Below, in pieces: positions 45,611-56,579 of a DNA stretch of 64,000 nucleotides. The position numbers and the translations under genes are program-made. Each line of letters opens with the position of its first letter. The stretch's first letter is position 1. Source of the DNA: Agroathelia rolfsii (lineage: Eukaryota; Basidiomycota; Agaricomycetes; Amylocorticiales; Amylocorticiaceae); assembly GCA_018343915.1 (NCBI GenBank), contig JABRWF010000002.1:5146001-5210000 (forward strand), in the 5' to 3' direction. The notes beneath the pieces are model-generated. The model was not told the origin of the DNA. It saw only the letters and a program-made list of their open reading frames with translations, and did not search any database.

Positions 45611-47784
45611 TTAGGACGTCACTGTGGTTTTAAGGGAAGCACCGTTGAGTATATGCACATACACAACGAACAACCAAACACTCACTGTACGTGGACGGGT
45701 CGATATGATCGGGCAGCTCGGGCACGGCAACCTCAAACCTAGACTGAATTACATCCATCACGGCGCGGTCGCTGTCCGAAGACACAAAGGTAATGGCCAA
45801 ACCCTTGGTACCAAAACGACCAGCACGACTATAAGGCGATCTCATGAGATATTGGTACATTTAAACTTTCACATGCAAAAGCTTACCCAACACGGTGAAG
45901 ATAAGAGTCCGCATCCGCAGGGGAGTCATAATTGACGACAATGTTGACACGTTCGACATCAATACCACGACCGAAAATGTCAGTCGCGACAAGGATGCGC
46001 TTCTCAAACTGCTTAAAGGCGGTGTACCTCGAGATACTTAACACAAAACGGTCAACGAGAAATACGGGCAATACCTAAAAATATTCATACCGTTCTTCCT
46101 GGGATAAACCCGAGTGGATAGCGATAGACGGGAAGTTACACGACTGAAGCAACTTATCCAGCTCAATCGCACGTGGAACAGACTTGACGAAGATGACAAC
46201 CTAACTCACATTTTTGTTTAGCTTATGCAAGTCAACTCATAACGTCATAACACAAACCTGGTTGAACTCAAGCGAATCAAGTAAATCGTTCAGCTTGCGG
46301 TTCTTTTCCTTTTCATCCAGCTTGACGTAGTGCTGCTGGAGACCGTGGAGAGTCAACTTGGTCTCGTCGTCGACAAAGATTTCGAGCGGCTACACGATTG
46401 ACCGTGCATGAATACAAAAATTTTGAAGTTAGAGGAAACAAGTCACTCACGTTGGCCATAAACTTCTTGCACGTCGTACGGATTTCCTTGGCTAGCGTGG
46501 CGCTAAACATCATGACTTGTTTGTGGTGCGGTGTTGCCCTAAAGATTTCCTGGACATCGCGGCGCATGTCTGGTAGAAGAGACGAGGGGAAGAGATCGAA
46601 GTCGTTAGATGACACGTCAAGGAAGCGTGACGAGAAAGATGAAAGGGGAGGGCTAGACAAATTTCAAGGCATCTCCCTCGTGTGTATTTGAAAAAGAAAC
46701 CAAGACACGGGGCTTTGTACGCGTCCTCGAACATTGATGAAAGGCCAACCATCCTCCGGATCCCTCGAGGTCGAGTTGTGGGAGCAATGAATATTTAAAC
46801 CCACTGCTCCCTAAGCTCGGGTTTCGTATCGTCGATTGCTCTTTAGCCAGACTCTCGTCCCGAACAAGCCCGAACAACGGATCGACAAACCGCCTCCAAT
46901 GGTGTTATCACCCACGAGTGGCAGAGAGACGAGGATAGACGGCCACCCGTAAAGCCAAGGAATTTTCCTCATACAAAGAGAGAAGGAGGGTGTGGGGGTG
47001 TAGATGACGCGAGCCGTATTGAGACTAACCAAGCTGTTCGAGCATCTTGTCACATTCGTCAAGCACAAAATGCTTCACATTTGACGCGTTAAGCGCCTTG
47101 TCGCGCACTAGCGCATTGAGCCGACCGGGAGTGGCGACGACGATATGGGGGCACTTGGACTTGTCCTTGAGTACCTCAATATCCTTGGACATGGGCACAC
47201 CGCCGTAGAACGTGCTAACGCGCACGTCGGGCATGTACTTGGCGAAACGCGTGTACTCGTTCTTGATCTGGTACGCGAGCTCGCGCGTATGGCAGAGCAC
47301 GATGACCGAGATCTCGCCGTCGACAATCTCGACTTGCTGCAGCGTCGCCAGGACGAAGACGGCTGTTTTGCCGTGTCCCGACTTGGCCTGGCAAAGTACG
47401 TCCATGCCGAGCACAGCCTGCGGGATACACTCCTGTTGGACTGTGGACAAGATTTCAGTGACAAAGAACACGAAAATAAATGGATGAAAGAGGGAAAAGG
47501 CTCACCTTCCGACGGATGCTCAAAGCCCAAGTCGCTGATAGCACGTATAAGCTCAGCCTTGAGCAGGAAATCGCTGTTAATTCAATCAAAAACTTTGTCA
47601 GGGGCCTCTTCTTGCACTTTGCATCGCATATTCACGCGACTTACCGGAAACCAGTCGAGTGTATACCCGTCGTCTTTGCAGGCGCAGCCGCGTCTTTACC
47701 GTTGCCAGCAGCAGCGGCGCCATTAGTGGCCACAACGTCGTGCTCGTCCTCGTAGTCGATGAGCTCCTCCTGGTCGTTGGACAT
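45611..47784 (-). CDS. SUB2: DEAD-box RNA helicase SUB2/UAP56 (mRNA export, splicing)
   Basis: The start is ATG at 47784. The N-terminus ([13 protein letters not shown]) and the motifs identify Sub2/UAP56: [18 protein letters not shown] (motif I), [12 protein letters not shown] (Ia), [11 protein letters not shown] (Ib), [10 protein letters not shown] (DECD box instead of DEAD), FSATLAKEI (SAT, III), [19 protein letters not shown] (V) and [17 protein letters not shown] (VI). The last intron (GTGAGT..CCACAG) joins DPSTY to a terminal MTS and TAA at 45613-45611. This helicase loads onto nascent transcripts with THO (TREX complex) and acts in spliceosome assembly and nuclear mRNA export. An intron of roughly 460 nt separates EQLG.. 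from MRRDVQEIF (about 46570-47030), long for this genome. The gene is divergent from the carrier gene at 48284 and shares a 499-bp promoter interval with it. Confidence 0.95.
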
Positions 47785-48283
47785 TTTTGATTGGTAAGAT
47801 AGAGAAAAAGTACAGAAAGAAGAGGTTGAGAAAGAGCAAGGGCAGGTATGAGGAGCAGCAAGCAAGCGGGCACTGCAACACCAGCGACCCAAACACACGC
47901 AAGCAACAAAAGCGGAGCGCGAATCACTAGCTTCAAACTCCGACAGCACAGCCACCCTCTCGGCCCCGTGCCTTGGTCACATGATAATGGGCCAATTGCT
48001 ATACGAGAATTCGAAGCGGTTGAAGTGCATGCTGTTGCATACTCATGCACCGTATAGGTAGCATACCACTTAGTTGTATCCATGCACATAGCTCGTTTGA
48101 TTCATGCGAAAATAGACACACCAGCTAATCCGCCGCGCTGATGACGACAACCGGGTGCGGCAGTCAGGGGCCGGAGCAGCCGTCCAATTGCCGTTGGAAA
48201 ATCGATTTCGAGTTGTTTCTGCGAGGCGCTGCAGTGAAACAGCACTCTTTGTTTGTTGCCTCTATACCCTTTACAGGCCATCA
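47785..48283. promoter_or_regulatory. Bidirectional promoter region between SUB2 and the mitochondrial carrier
   Basis: The two start codons face away from each other with 499 bp between them. The sequence is GC-moderate with no repeats. Short frames on both strands lack family features. Shared regulation is possible but is not shown by any motif I can identify. Confidence 0.5.
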
Positions 48284-49810
48284 TGGCCAATCAGTCTTAT
48301 CCATTCTGGTGTGTAGTGCCTGCTCGTTTGCTTCATCGTCATATCTAATTATTGTCTTGCAGGCTAGGAGGTAAGCATTGGCTGCAAAGCACAGAGCAAA
48401 ATGCCGCAATATTTGGCGCTCCAATATTGTGCGATAGTACTGACGTCGATGTGCACCATCTCCGCGTCCAGGTGTAGCTGCGTCTAGTATGCAAATCCTA
48501 GCCTTTATTGCTTATCTAAATTCAGCACTAACATTCGTCCAGTGGCAGCGTCATGTACACACCCTCTCGACCTTGCCAAAGTGTCAGTTCCGTCTATTTC
48601 GGAGAACACTATCGATGACTGCATACTTACACTCCCTTTCCTCCGTCGCGCAATGACACAGACGGATGCAGACCATCAAACCACCCCCAGGCATGAAACC
48701 ATCCACACTCTTCACTATCCGCACCTCAATCGCACAATGGGGCCTGCGGAGCTTGTACACTGGCCTCAGTGCATCTCTTCTCCGCCAAATGACCTATTCG
48801 CTCGTCCGCATTGGTTCTTATGAGGAGATGAAGAGGCGCATGAAGCAATCCGGTAACGCTAGCACGACAAAGTTGCTCGCCGCTGCTAGTCTCGCTGGTG
48901 GCCTGGGCGGTATCGCTGGTAATCCCGCAGGCGCGTTTTCTTGGCCATCCATGCGCAGGGACGAAATGCTAATCAAGTAACCGTTAGATATTTTGCTTGT
49001 TCGCATGACAAGTGATCCAGTCAAGCCCCCTGAAAAGCGATACAATTACTCTAACGCCCTTAGCGGTCTTATTAGTCTTGTGAAAGAGGAGGGTGTTAGA
49101 GGACTGGCTCGTGGTCTAGGTGCTAACACTGTAAGTGCTTCTTATTCAGCCATATTCTACAGCCATTACTCATACCTGTACAAACCAAGACTCGAGCTAT
49201 CTTGATGAATGTAAGACCCTCTTAATTGACTGTTTGTCCTGCTTTTCTGAACATTTTGCAGGCATCGCAAGTGGGCAGCTATGACTATTTTAAATCCTTC
49301 CTTCTTAAGACCACTATCCCCGTCATCGATTACCAATTACGTGACGGTCTCCTCCTGCACGCAGTAGCAAGTCTCGCAGCAGGCACATTTGCAACCAGTA
49401 AGTACCCCATGTAATCTTTTCCTGCTCCCGTAGGTTATATTTACTCGTTCAATTCTAGCCGTCTGCTCCCCAGCGGATGTCATGAAATCCCGACTCATGT
49501 CTTCGGTGCGCAACATTTCTTAATCTAATTTATTTCAAACTCCGAACCACGTACATTACCATGATGCAGTCTGGAAATCGCTCCTTCCTGGAAGTCTTCA
49601 AATACTCTCTCCAGAAAGAAGGCCCTGCGTTCTTGTTCAAAGGCTGGACGCCTGCATTTATCCGTCTTGGCCCCAACACCGTTCTTTTGTTTGTTTTCTT
49701 TGAGGTACTGTCGCATTCTATTTTCCGTGCTTTGATGTGTTTTCTCTAATGATTGGCCTATATAACAGCAACTTAAGTCCATCTGGGCTAAGATCCCCTC
49801 ACCACCTTAG
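48284..49810 (+). CDS. Mitochondrial dicarboxylate carrier (SLC25 family, Dic1-like)
   Basis: ATG 48284 (MANQSYPFWLGG) opens the first short exon. Introns of about 60 to 170 nt separate the rest, and the stop is TAG 49808-49810. The three SLC25 repeats each show their signature: SCTHPLDLAK, AGNPAGDILLVRM and VCSPADVMKSRLM (Px[DE]xx[KR] or close variants). Repeat partners are GLRSLYTGLSASLLRQ, GVRGLARGLGANT and GPAFLFKGWTPAFIRLGPNT. The sequence 'GLSASLLRQMTYSLVRIGSY' is characteristic of the dicarboxylate carrier branch, which exchanges malate or succinate for phosphate across the inner mitochondrial membrane. Length (about 290 residues) and six-helix layout are normal. In repeat 2 the charged Px[DE] site is NPAGD, the usual Dic1 variation. 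Confidence 0.92.
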
Positions 49811-50795
49811 AGACCTCGGTTTCACACCCTAGATCTAGAGTTCTACACATGCACATACGGTCTAAATCTGCCAGAAGACACTACGCTCACTTACAGTAGA
49901 CGCAAGCACCCGCCATCCACTTCTACCACTTCTATCCATTTTCCTTTTCTCTTCCTGATTCATTGCAGAATCGTGTACACATATCTATCTCCTCTGCTAC
50001 CGTCTCTTTTCTGTCTTCATTTCCTTATCAACATGCTCCGACAAGCAGTTAGACGATATTGCTTTTTTTTTTCATCGTCGTCCCCTTCTTTCTTAGAAAA
50101 CAGACAATTATCCTGTCCGTACTATATCTCATCCACCGTTTTTCCATATTCCAACTTGCATCTCTTTAAGTTTGACTCCAAGTTTGTGATTGATTAGCTC
50201 CCCTTTTACTTTATCTTTTCCGACCTACATTTCTTTTCTGCAACACCTTGACTACCTTCACCCACTATTTCTCCTTCATTCTTACTTCCGGTGATTCAAT
50301 CTCCCTTTCTATCCATGCTCTTTTACTACCAAGTGTATGCGTTCGGAACAGAATTTTAAAAAAAAAATCGAGATCAACTGACGCTTTAGCATCATACGAC
50401 GTACGGAAATACGATCCAGTATAATCCTGCCCCTACTAAAATGTATTGGCAGAGTCGACAAAATACGTATGCTTTATACCCTCTCCTAATGAGCGTTCTC
50501 AAGACTGGCATTTTCCTTGTGGCAATGGTCTCATTAAGGACAAAATCAGTTTTTAGCCCAGTAGTACCACCATGAGGATAAGGCGTATATGTATCGTGTC
50601 AATCAAATATTTCCTACCTATAACACTTAACTCAGGTGGGATCATCTTGAGCAATCCATTCGACCCAGTACTATCTACCCACAATCTTTTGTTAGTTCCC
50701 GGACATCTCACTTAACCAACTAAACTTCTTAGTTCTTTGGATGTAATCTACAGCCATCATTGACATTCAATATTAAAGCGTTAAAGCATTGTTGG
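49811..50795. other. Convergent intergenic region, no gene
   Basis: The region between the 3' ends of the carrier and the minus-strand P450. It is CT-rich, with a small C/T-biased frame at 49973-50197 that I do not support. Contains the 3' UTRs. Confidence 0.4.
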
Positions 50796-52847
50796 TTAGG
50801 CGGAGGCTTGAACAAGTGTGATGGCCTGAGCCGAACGGGGCTTGACTTCAATATTGTATGGCTCAAGGTAGCTAATAAGAAATACCTTTAGTAGAGCTAA
50901 TACAATAAAACAGTTTCATTCACCTTATTAATCCTGACATCATGCGACGCGTAGGCTCAATCACAACATCATTCTTAATTTTCTTTTGGATGTCAAAAAC
51001 TGCTATAGACATTGCACATGCAATGAATATTGTCTCATCGGCAAGGAGGCGACCTGGACACTGTCTGTTGTAATTGTGAGCACAAGATTTCGGATGAATG
51101 GGGATATCTAATACCTTCTACCAAAGCCAAATGCCATTCCACGCGGATCCTTTTCAGGGTTTTTGCCAAGGAAGCGTTCAGGCATGAAACGCTCCGGATC
51201 TTTGTAAAGGCGAGGATCGTTCATCATGAAACTGTCCCGAAGTTTGGGTTACCAAATATGCGCTATGATTGATGCGCAGCTCAAGATAGACTTACTGTAT
51301 ATTGGCCAAGACAATCGACCCCTTAGGAATGAAGTACCCTGCATGTACATCATCTTGAGATGATTTGTGCGGAAAACCTTGTTGCATGAAATGAATATCC
51401 AGGTACATTTCAAAAAGAAGATTCATTATGACCAACCACTTGGCGCAACCACCATCCAACGAAATAACTCGAGAATCAGTGAATTGATATATGGAAGATG
51501 GATCCTGTCAAAGATCGCCGGAAGCCGTTGTATCCCCACAACAGTGTCAATTTCTTCACGCGCTTTCCTGAATACAGCAGGATTAAGTGCCATTGCTAGG
51601 AAAAAGCCTCGGATAGTAGAGACGGTCTGCGTATATCGGTATGAGGTCAAATGTGTATCTAAGGTTTAAAATGTGTATACTCACTGTATCTGAGCCAGCA
51701 GCATAAATTGCCATTGACGCCAGCTTAATGGCACGCTCATCCTCCAGCGAGAGAGATCCCTCTGCTAGGATAGTTGAAATAAATGAAGGCCTAGCAGTGC
51801 CTGCTGCCTGGATACCATAGTGTCGACTTCAATTAGGTGAAATTCTTCTTACATACTTTATAGCCTTCAGACTACTTACCATCTGTTCCTTGATTAGCTG
51901 AAAAGGTGTGTTCGTAAATTCGTGAAGATTTTCTGACCACTGCCTAGCGATTTTCTTGAAGTTTGTGCCAGGAAACCAATTTGGCAGTTTTTCCACTAGG
52001 AAGGATACTTTGAGTGTAGCTCCTGGTGCTAGAATATAAGATAGGTCACTGACATCCGGGTACAAGATCTACCATCCATGGCACAGAGTCGATGTTTACA
52101 GCAAGGGCAAACTCCTTCATTAGCTTTTCAGCGCTAAATATGAAAGGATCGTATTTCTCTTTTGTAGTGTAGCCGTATGTGATCTTAAGAACAATAGACC
52201 CTGCAAAGCTGTAAAAAAAGATTAGCTAATTATGATGGCTAGCAAACTTATACTTATGAGTTATGCACATACTGTCTGGCACAGTCGGCTAGCTCCTCGG
52301 GTGAAGATAATACCTGTTGCAAAAATCTATGGCTCTCGCCTTCGATAATGCTGTATTGACGATTCAGTGTCGCTTGAGTACCGAATAACTTGTGAATATA
52401 TGCACGCTGTTGCTTCAAGAACGCTCCGGATTGGGCAAGAGACATGATGTCACCCCAACCAGCTAGCCTTAACATGGGGGTCAGTTCCCTGTTAGAATAT
52501 ATAGAGCCCTTGGACTCTAGCATATCAAGCGCCGTTTGGGCAGAGTTTACGATAATGACATTTCGATTGAGAACAGAAACGTGCACTATATCTCCTGGAG
52601 TTATATGAGTATTCTCACACAGGAAAAAAAAATTAGGAAATGAATGGACTAAACCGTATTTATGAGCCCATTTTGAATAGATATTTTCTTCTGCAGAGGA
52701 TGAGGCTTGAAATGCCCGGCCAATGAGGGAAATAGTTGAAGGACCTGGTGGTAAGGGAAGTCGCTTGGTGAGTTTCAGAGGTCTAGTAAAGAAGTATGAA
52801 AAGGCTGCGATGCAGGTTATCGCAAACGCTGTTATGGGATCAACCAT
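50796..52847 (-). CDS. Cytochrome P450 monooxygenase (OrdA-like), intact
   Basis: The start is ATG at 52847 (MVDPITAFAITCIAAFSYFF, an N-terminal membrane anchor), followed by the proline hinge RLPLPPGPSTISLIG. The stop is TAA 50798-50796. Exons join to give IVHVSVLNRNVIIVNS, RAYIHKLFGTQATLNR, FAGSIVLKITYGYTT, LPNWFPGTNFKKIARQW, an I-helix IYAAGSDT (AGxxT), the K-helix ELFRW (ExxR), DPERFMPERFLG, and the haem loop FGFGRR joined across an intron to QCPGRLLAD, containing the axial cysteine. About 515 residues, normal length. Closely similar to the copies at 56.6-61.8 kb, so it is part of a local tandem family, here inverted. ER-bound, probably oxidising a small hydrophobic metabolite. The terpene synthase at the right edge suggests a terpene substrate by context only. 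Confidence 0.9.
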
Positions 52848-53294
52848 AGTTGCAACGGAGAACAAAATCTATTATAGAGTTATCAATTTTACTCAAGCTT
52901 TTATAGGGCATCGTTTGTTAGATATAAATATAATAAATACTTACACCGCCGCAGGCTCGGCCGGCATGTCGGAGAAATGTCTTATAACTCTTATCTTCAG
53001 GCTTCTATTGAGTTGTCAATGCGCGCAAGTAATAATATAGCTTCGACTTCAAGAGCTCCTAACGGATTCGATCCGTTAGGAGCTCATTGTTACATAAGCA
53101 CAGGGCTTAGAACATTTTCTAAACCTATGTCCTAATTAAAGACCTTTGCCAAAATCCTCACCAAGCTTGTTACGTTTGCAAGAGTTTCTATATTCGATAT
53201 TCGTGTAGGAATCTCCTGTTGAATCCAACGGATTATGACTGATTAGGTGCACCAAAATCACTATCAATGCTATTTAGCTAATATGTATGACTAA
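52848..53294. promoter_or_regulatory. P450 promoter / GH43 3' flank, with perfect hairpin
   Basis: Contains the upstream region of the minus-strand P450 and the 3' flank of the minus-strand GH43. A perfect 15-bp inverted repeat with a 3-nt loop lies at 53053-53085, about 205 bp upstream of the P450 start. No gene seen. Confidence 0.45.
53053..53085. repeat. Perfect 15-bp inverted repeat, 3-nt loop
   Basis: Left arm gagctcctaacggat (53053-53067), loop tcg, right arm atccgttaggagctc (53071-53085), with no mismatch. It lies upstream of the P450 start at 52847. It may be a transposon footprint, a hairpin-forming element or a dyad binding site. It does not have tRNA structure. Confidence 0.9.
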
Positions 53295-55630
53295 TCAGCC
53301 GACATTGTAGACGATGATCCTGTCTAGATCGCCCGCGTAGTCTATTTTATGCATTTAAGGGTAAGGAAAGGAAAAAAAAGTCAGTATATGCGGCTCCGCA
53401 AAAGATAAAGCTTCGATAAAGTGCAAGCTATATGTTTGCAGGAACTTGAAACAGAACATAAGACGAAAAAAAAACTCAACTTGTCTGATCAGCCGCAAAT
53501 GTGATCGAGTTTGAGCCCTCCTTCAAGTTAAGCTTGACCGGCACACTAAGAATGACGTGCCCACCCCCGCTAGGAGGTTGCTGAACGACTACGTTGGCAC
53601 CTCCATTGACACTTTATGCATTATATTGCACCATAAGGTTTGTGGGTAGATCTCTGAGTCAGCATCACAAAGCAGCAAGTACCAAACAGCCTCGATAAAG
53701 GGCGGGAAAAAGTATTGTACCCACCTTACTGTGCAATTCCTATATGACGAATCACCGTTGGCATAATACAACGACACCCACTGTCCTCCCTGTCCGTTAC
53801 CTTGCACATTATTGAGCGTCACGGACCCACCGTTACCTGTGTAATACATATTATTTGATTCAATCGACTTATCCTCGGAAGTAAAAAAGAACTGACCAAG
53901 ATAACCGACGGCCTCCCCATCCGAATATGCAGAATTCGTCAATATCACCGCACTGCCACTAAGAGTACCGTTCACTGCATGATACGTCGTACCGCTGTAG
54001 ATCGTGTATGTCCCTAGCCAGATATATCATGTTTTGATTTTGTTAATAGCCATACCGAATTTTAAGTACCCATATTCATGGATAAATTGATATTGCTCAC
54101 CCGCAGACAAATTTGGCGCCCACACATCCGCATAGACAATTTGAGGTGATCCGGATGACCAACTGAGCGGGTACCAGGTGTACGTGCTTGTGCCGAGCGC
54201 GGATTCAACCCACCGGTCACCCATATATATGGCGTTGGAGCCTAGCGGGAGGTCGTATGCGTTTTGAGATTGGTACCTGTATGATTAAGAGCCATAGAGT
54301 TAGATTCATTCCATAATTTACCTTACAACTATTTGGGATAATACAGGATATACGTACGTATCTGTATCTTCGGGTGCGATATCTTGCTGGCTTGACCATG
54401 TCCCGGAAATGCTCTACGTTATTTGTTATTTAGTTTTTCTAGTTCAAGACCCGTCCAGGATACAAGAGTACTAACAGAAGCAGAGAACCATTTATTCGGA
54501 TTGGGAGCCCAACCAGATGTATGCGAGGCAAAGAGGTAGTATGTCTATCAAATATATGGTACGTGCGGTTAGTATAGCCTTGTCATGAATTTAAACTGCC
54601 AATAAAAGCAAACACATACCCCATCACGCTTAACAATACCAGGCGCCTCGAGTGTGGCGCCAGAAAGCTCAGCAACCATAGTCGTTACATTTGTATAGCT
54701 CGAGTTGAGTTGTGTAATCTTAAAATTCTGGTTGTTGTCGGAAGCATAAAGGAGGTACGCATCACCTAGATGGAAGAGTGAGCATGCGTGAGCTACAGCT
54801 GCATCAGAGAGGGTAGTAGATAAGGGTATGTATTACCATTGTCTATGGAGCATGATTTCCTTGTGAGAAAAAATAATATGACAATAAGTTGCAAGCTCAC
54901 CATCCAAGAATAGTCCTTCATCGCGAGAGTCGGCGCCAAGCGGCTTCCAACTGGAAAGGTATTCGTAGGGTCCACATGGAGTAGATGACACAGCTACACC
55001 AACCATCGCGAGGCCATAGCTAAATTAAAGACCGCTTCGATTAGAGTATGGACCGATAAGCTGATAAGATTTCTTACTTGGAAGAATCCGAGTGGAACCA
55101 CATGACATATTGCTTTGTGTTGGAGTTGTATATTACTGCACCAGATGCATTGGTCAGGTGGATGAATAAGGAGAGACGACCGCTCGGCATGTAAACTGAC
55201 CTTTGGGACGTTCAACTACATTGTTTGAAGATATATATGTTCCAGCTACAGGACTGAGTGCGTTGTTTTGTCTCGTCCAGTTGATGAGATCCGTCGACTA
55301 TACACACGCAGTGAAATTAGCTATGCTATCTCAAGTTATCGGAGTTGCTCGCTCACACTATAGCATGAAACAGCATGGAATAAAGTGCTGTTCTCAATCT
55401 TATCCTCCCCGACCCAGTAGTAGGTGCTACCAACCTGATTGCTTCCTTAATCAGAGTTGCTGAGCATGAATAACACATGGATTTCACACCTGGAAAATCC
55501 CGGCTCCATGAGCCTGGATAGAATTACCGGAAGTGTCGTACCATGTCGTTCCAGATACAATCACAGACTCTGCGTGTGCAAAAAGCGCGAGCGAAAGGGC
55601 ACCTAAGAGTGCCGCTAGATACGAGAGCAT
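53295..55630 (-). CDS. Secreted GH43 exo-beta-1,3-galactanase with C-terminal CBM35-like domain
   Basis: ATG 55630 gives a signal peptide (MLSYLAALLGALSLALFAHA) and mature start ESVIVSGTTWYDTSGNSIQA. Catalytic-domain motifs are QAHGAGIFQ, YYWVGEDK, SSTDLINWTRQN, VERPKVIYNS, YVMWFHSD, DSRDEGLFLDDNGDAY, TLEAPGIVKRDGTYYLF, ASHTSGWAPN and RYQSQNAYDLPLG. This pattern fits GH43 subfamily 24 galactan 1,3-beta-galactosidases. In the Phanerochaete chrysosporium enzyme a Glu acid and an unusual Gln base were reported, and candidates for both are here (TLEAPG, SQNAY). The C-terminal part (AVILTNSAYSDGEAVGYLG, GGQWVSLYYANGD, YAGDLDRIIVYNVG) is a CBM35-like galactan-binding module. The stop is TGA 53297-53295 in a last small exon. 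A 6-nt microexon (54842-54837) is required to complete LDDNGDAY. Likely substrate: type II arabinogalactan side chains. Confidence 0.9.
54837..54842 (-). other. Six-nucleotide microexon in the GH43 gene
   Basis: The exon before ends '..ttggatg' at 54901, followed by GTGAGC. An intron of 58 nt ends in CCATAG (54843), then ACAATG, then GTAATA. A second intron of 71 nt ends in TCTAG (54766), and the next exon starts GTGATGCG. Joined, the codons read L-D-D-N-G-D-A-Y, restoring the conserved GH43 '(F/L)xDDxGxxY' segment. Skipping the microexon keeps the frame but removes two residues (LDGDAY). Confidence 0.75.
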
Positions 55631-56579
55631 AATAAAACGCCCTTTGAAAAGCAGCGGTGATATCAGCTAGTGCTGCGCAATCTTCTGGTCTACTTATATG
55701 TAATTGCTGACTATATATGTATGTAAGTATATAAATCCCGGGCGAATTTCGCTGGAGAGCCATAGAGTGGGAGTGACATGTGAGACATCAAGAATTCCGA
55801 GTATACAGCTCATGATCAGCCGGCGGTTATTGTTACTAGAAAAATAGCTTGTCTAGACCGCGTATAAGCCATTTCCCGAATATGTAATTCTTCTGATTGA
55901 CCGAGTTGAACATGTAAACGGTGTACTAGAACACGCAAAGCCAAAGACAAAGTTGCGACTGAGGCTGGTGGAGACCTTCGTGCTGCAAACAAGACAAGCA
56001 TTCTTCTGACCATAGACGTTCTGAGAAGACGCATTCAGACTAAAAGCAAGAGGTAGTAATTCGTGTCGTGACATATGTACAGCCGGACCGGTAGGTACCC
56101 CAGTCATAAGGACATGGATATCAGCCGCTAGCAGCATAGAAGACCTCATGTATTTGGTACTGCATGGGCATCTGTCATGTGCCAGGAGGATATGCGCGAT
56201 CATCGCAATCGGTGACATCAACTGCCAGCTGGCACTAGCAGACGCGATTGGTATTCCGTTTCAAGTGGCGGTGGCTTACTGTGGTGGCGCAGCCATTCAA
56301 TTCGCCACTCGAGTCTTCGCCGGTTCACTAATTGCTCACTGGCTTCACCAATCTGAATGCCGCCGTACTGATAAGCTGATGAGTTATACTTACAAGCGTA
56401 TAAGATCTGTCTTGACATTGCCTCGTTGAATTAAGCAGTATAATGATGGTTGATCTGCTACTAGTAGTCCTAAGTGATCTAAAATCTCTTGGTCTACTCA
56501 ATGTACTTGTACATTACGATACTAGCAGCGGATATTCCAGTTGCAAGATTAACTCAAAGACCTTAATGCGTGGTTGTAA
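55631..56579. other. Intergenic, GH43 promoter and unassigned DNA
   Basis: Promoter side of the GH43 gene, with 'tatatatgtatgtaagtatataaat' near 55710. Overlapping frames on both strands between 55816 and 56429 show no recognisable domain. Confidence 0.35.

Noticed and set aside
47145..47726. 193-codon plus-strand frame opposite SUB2
   Set aside because: Antisense of conserved helicase exons.
53053..53085. tRNA T-arm-like 'ggattcgatcc' within the hairpin
   Set aside because: No acceptor, D or anticodon arms nearby; the symmetry is a simple perfect inverted repeat.
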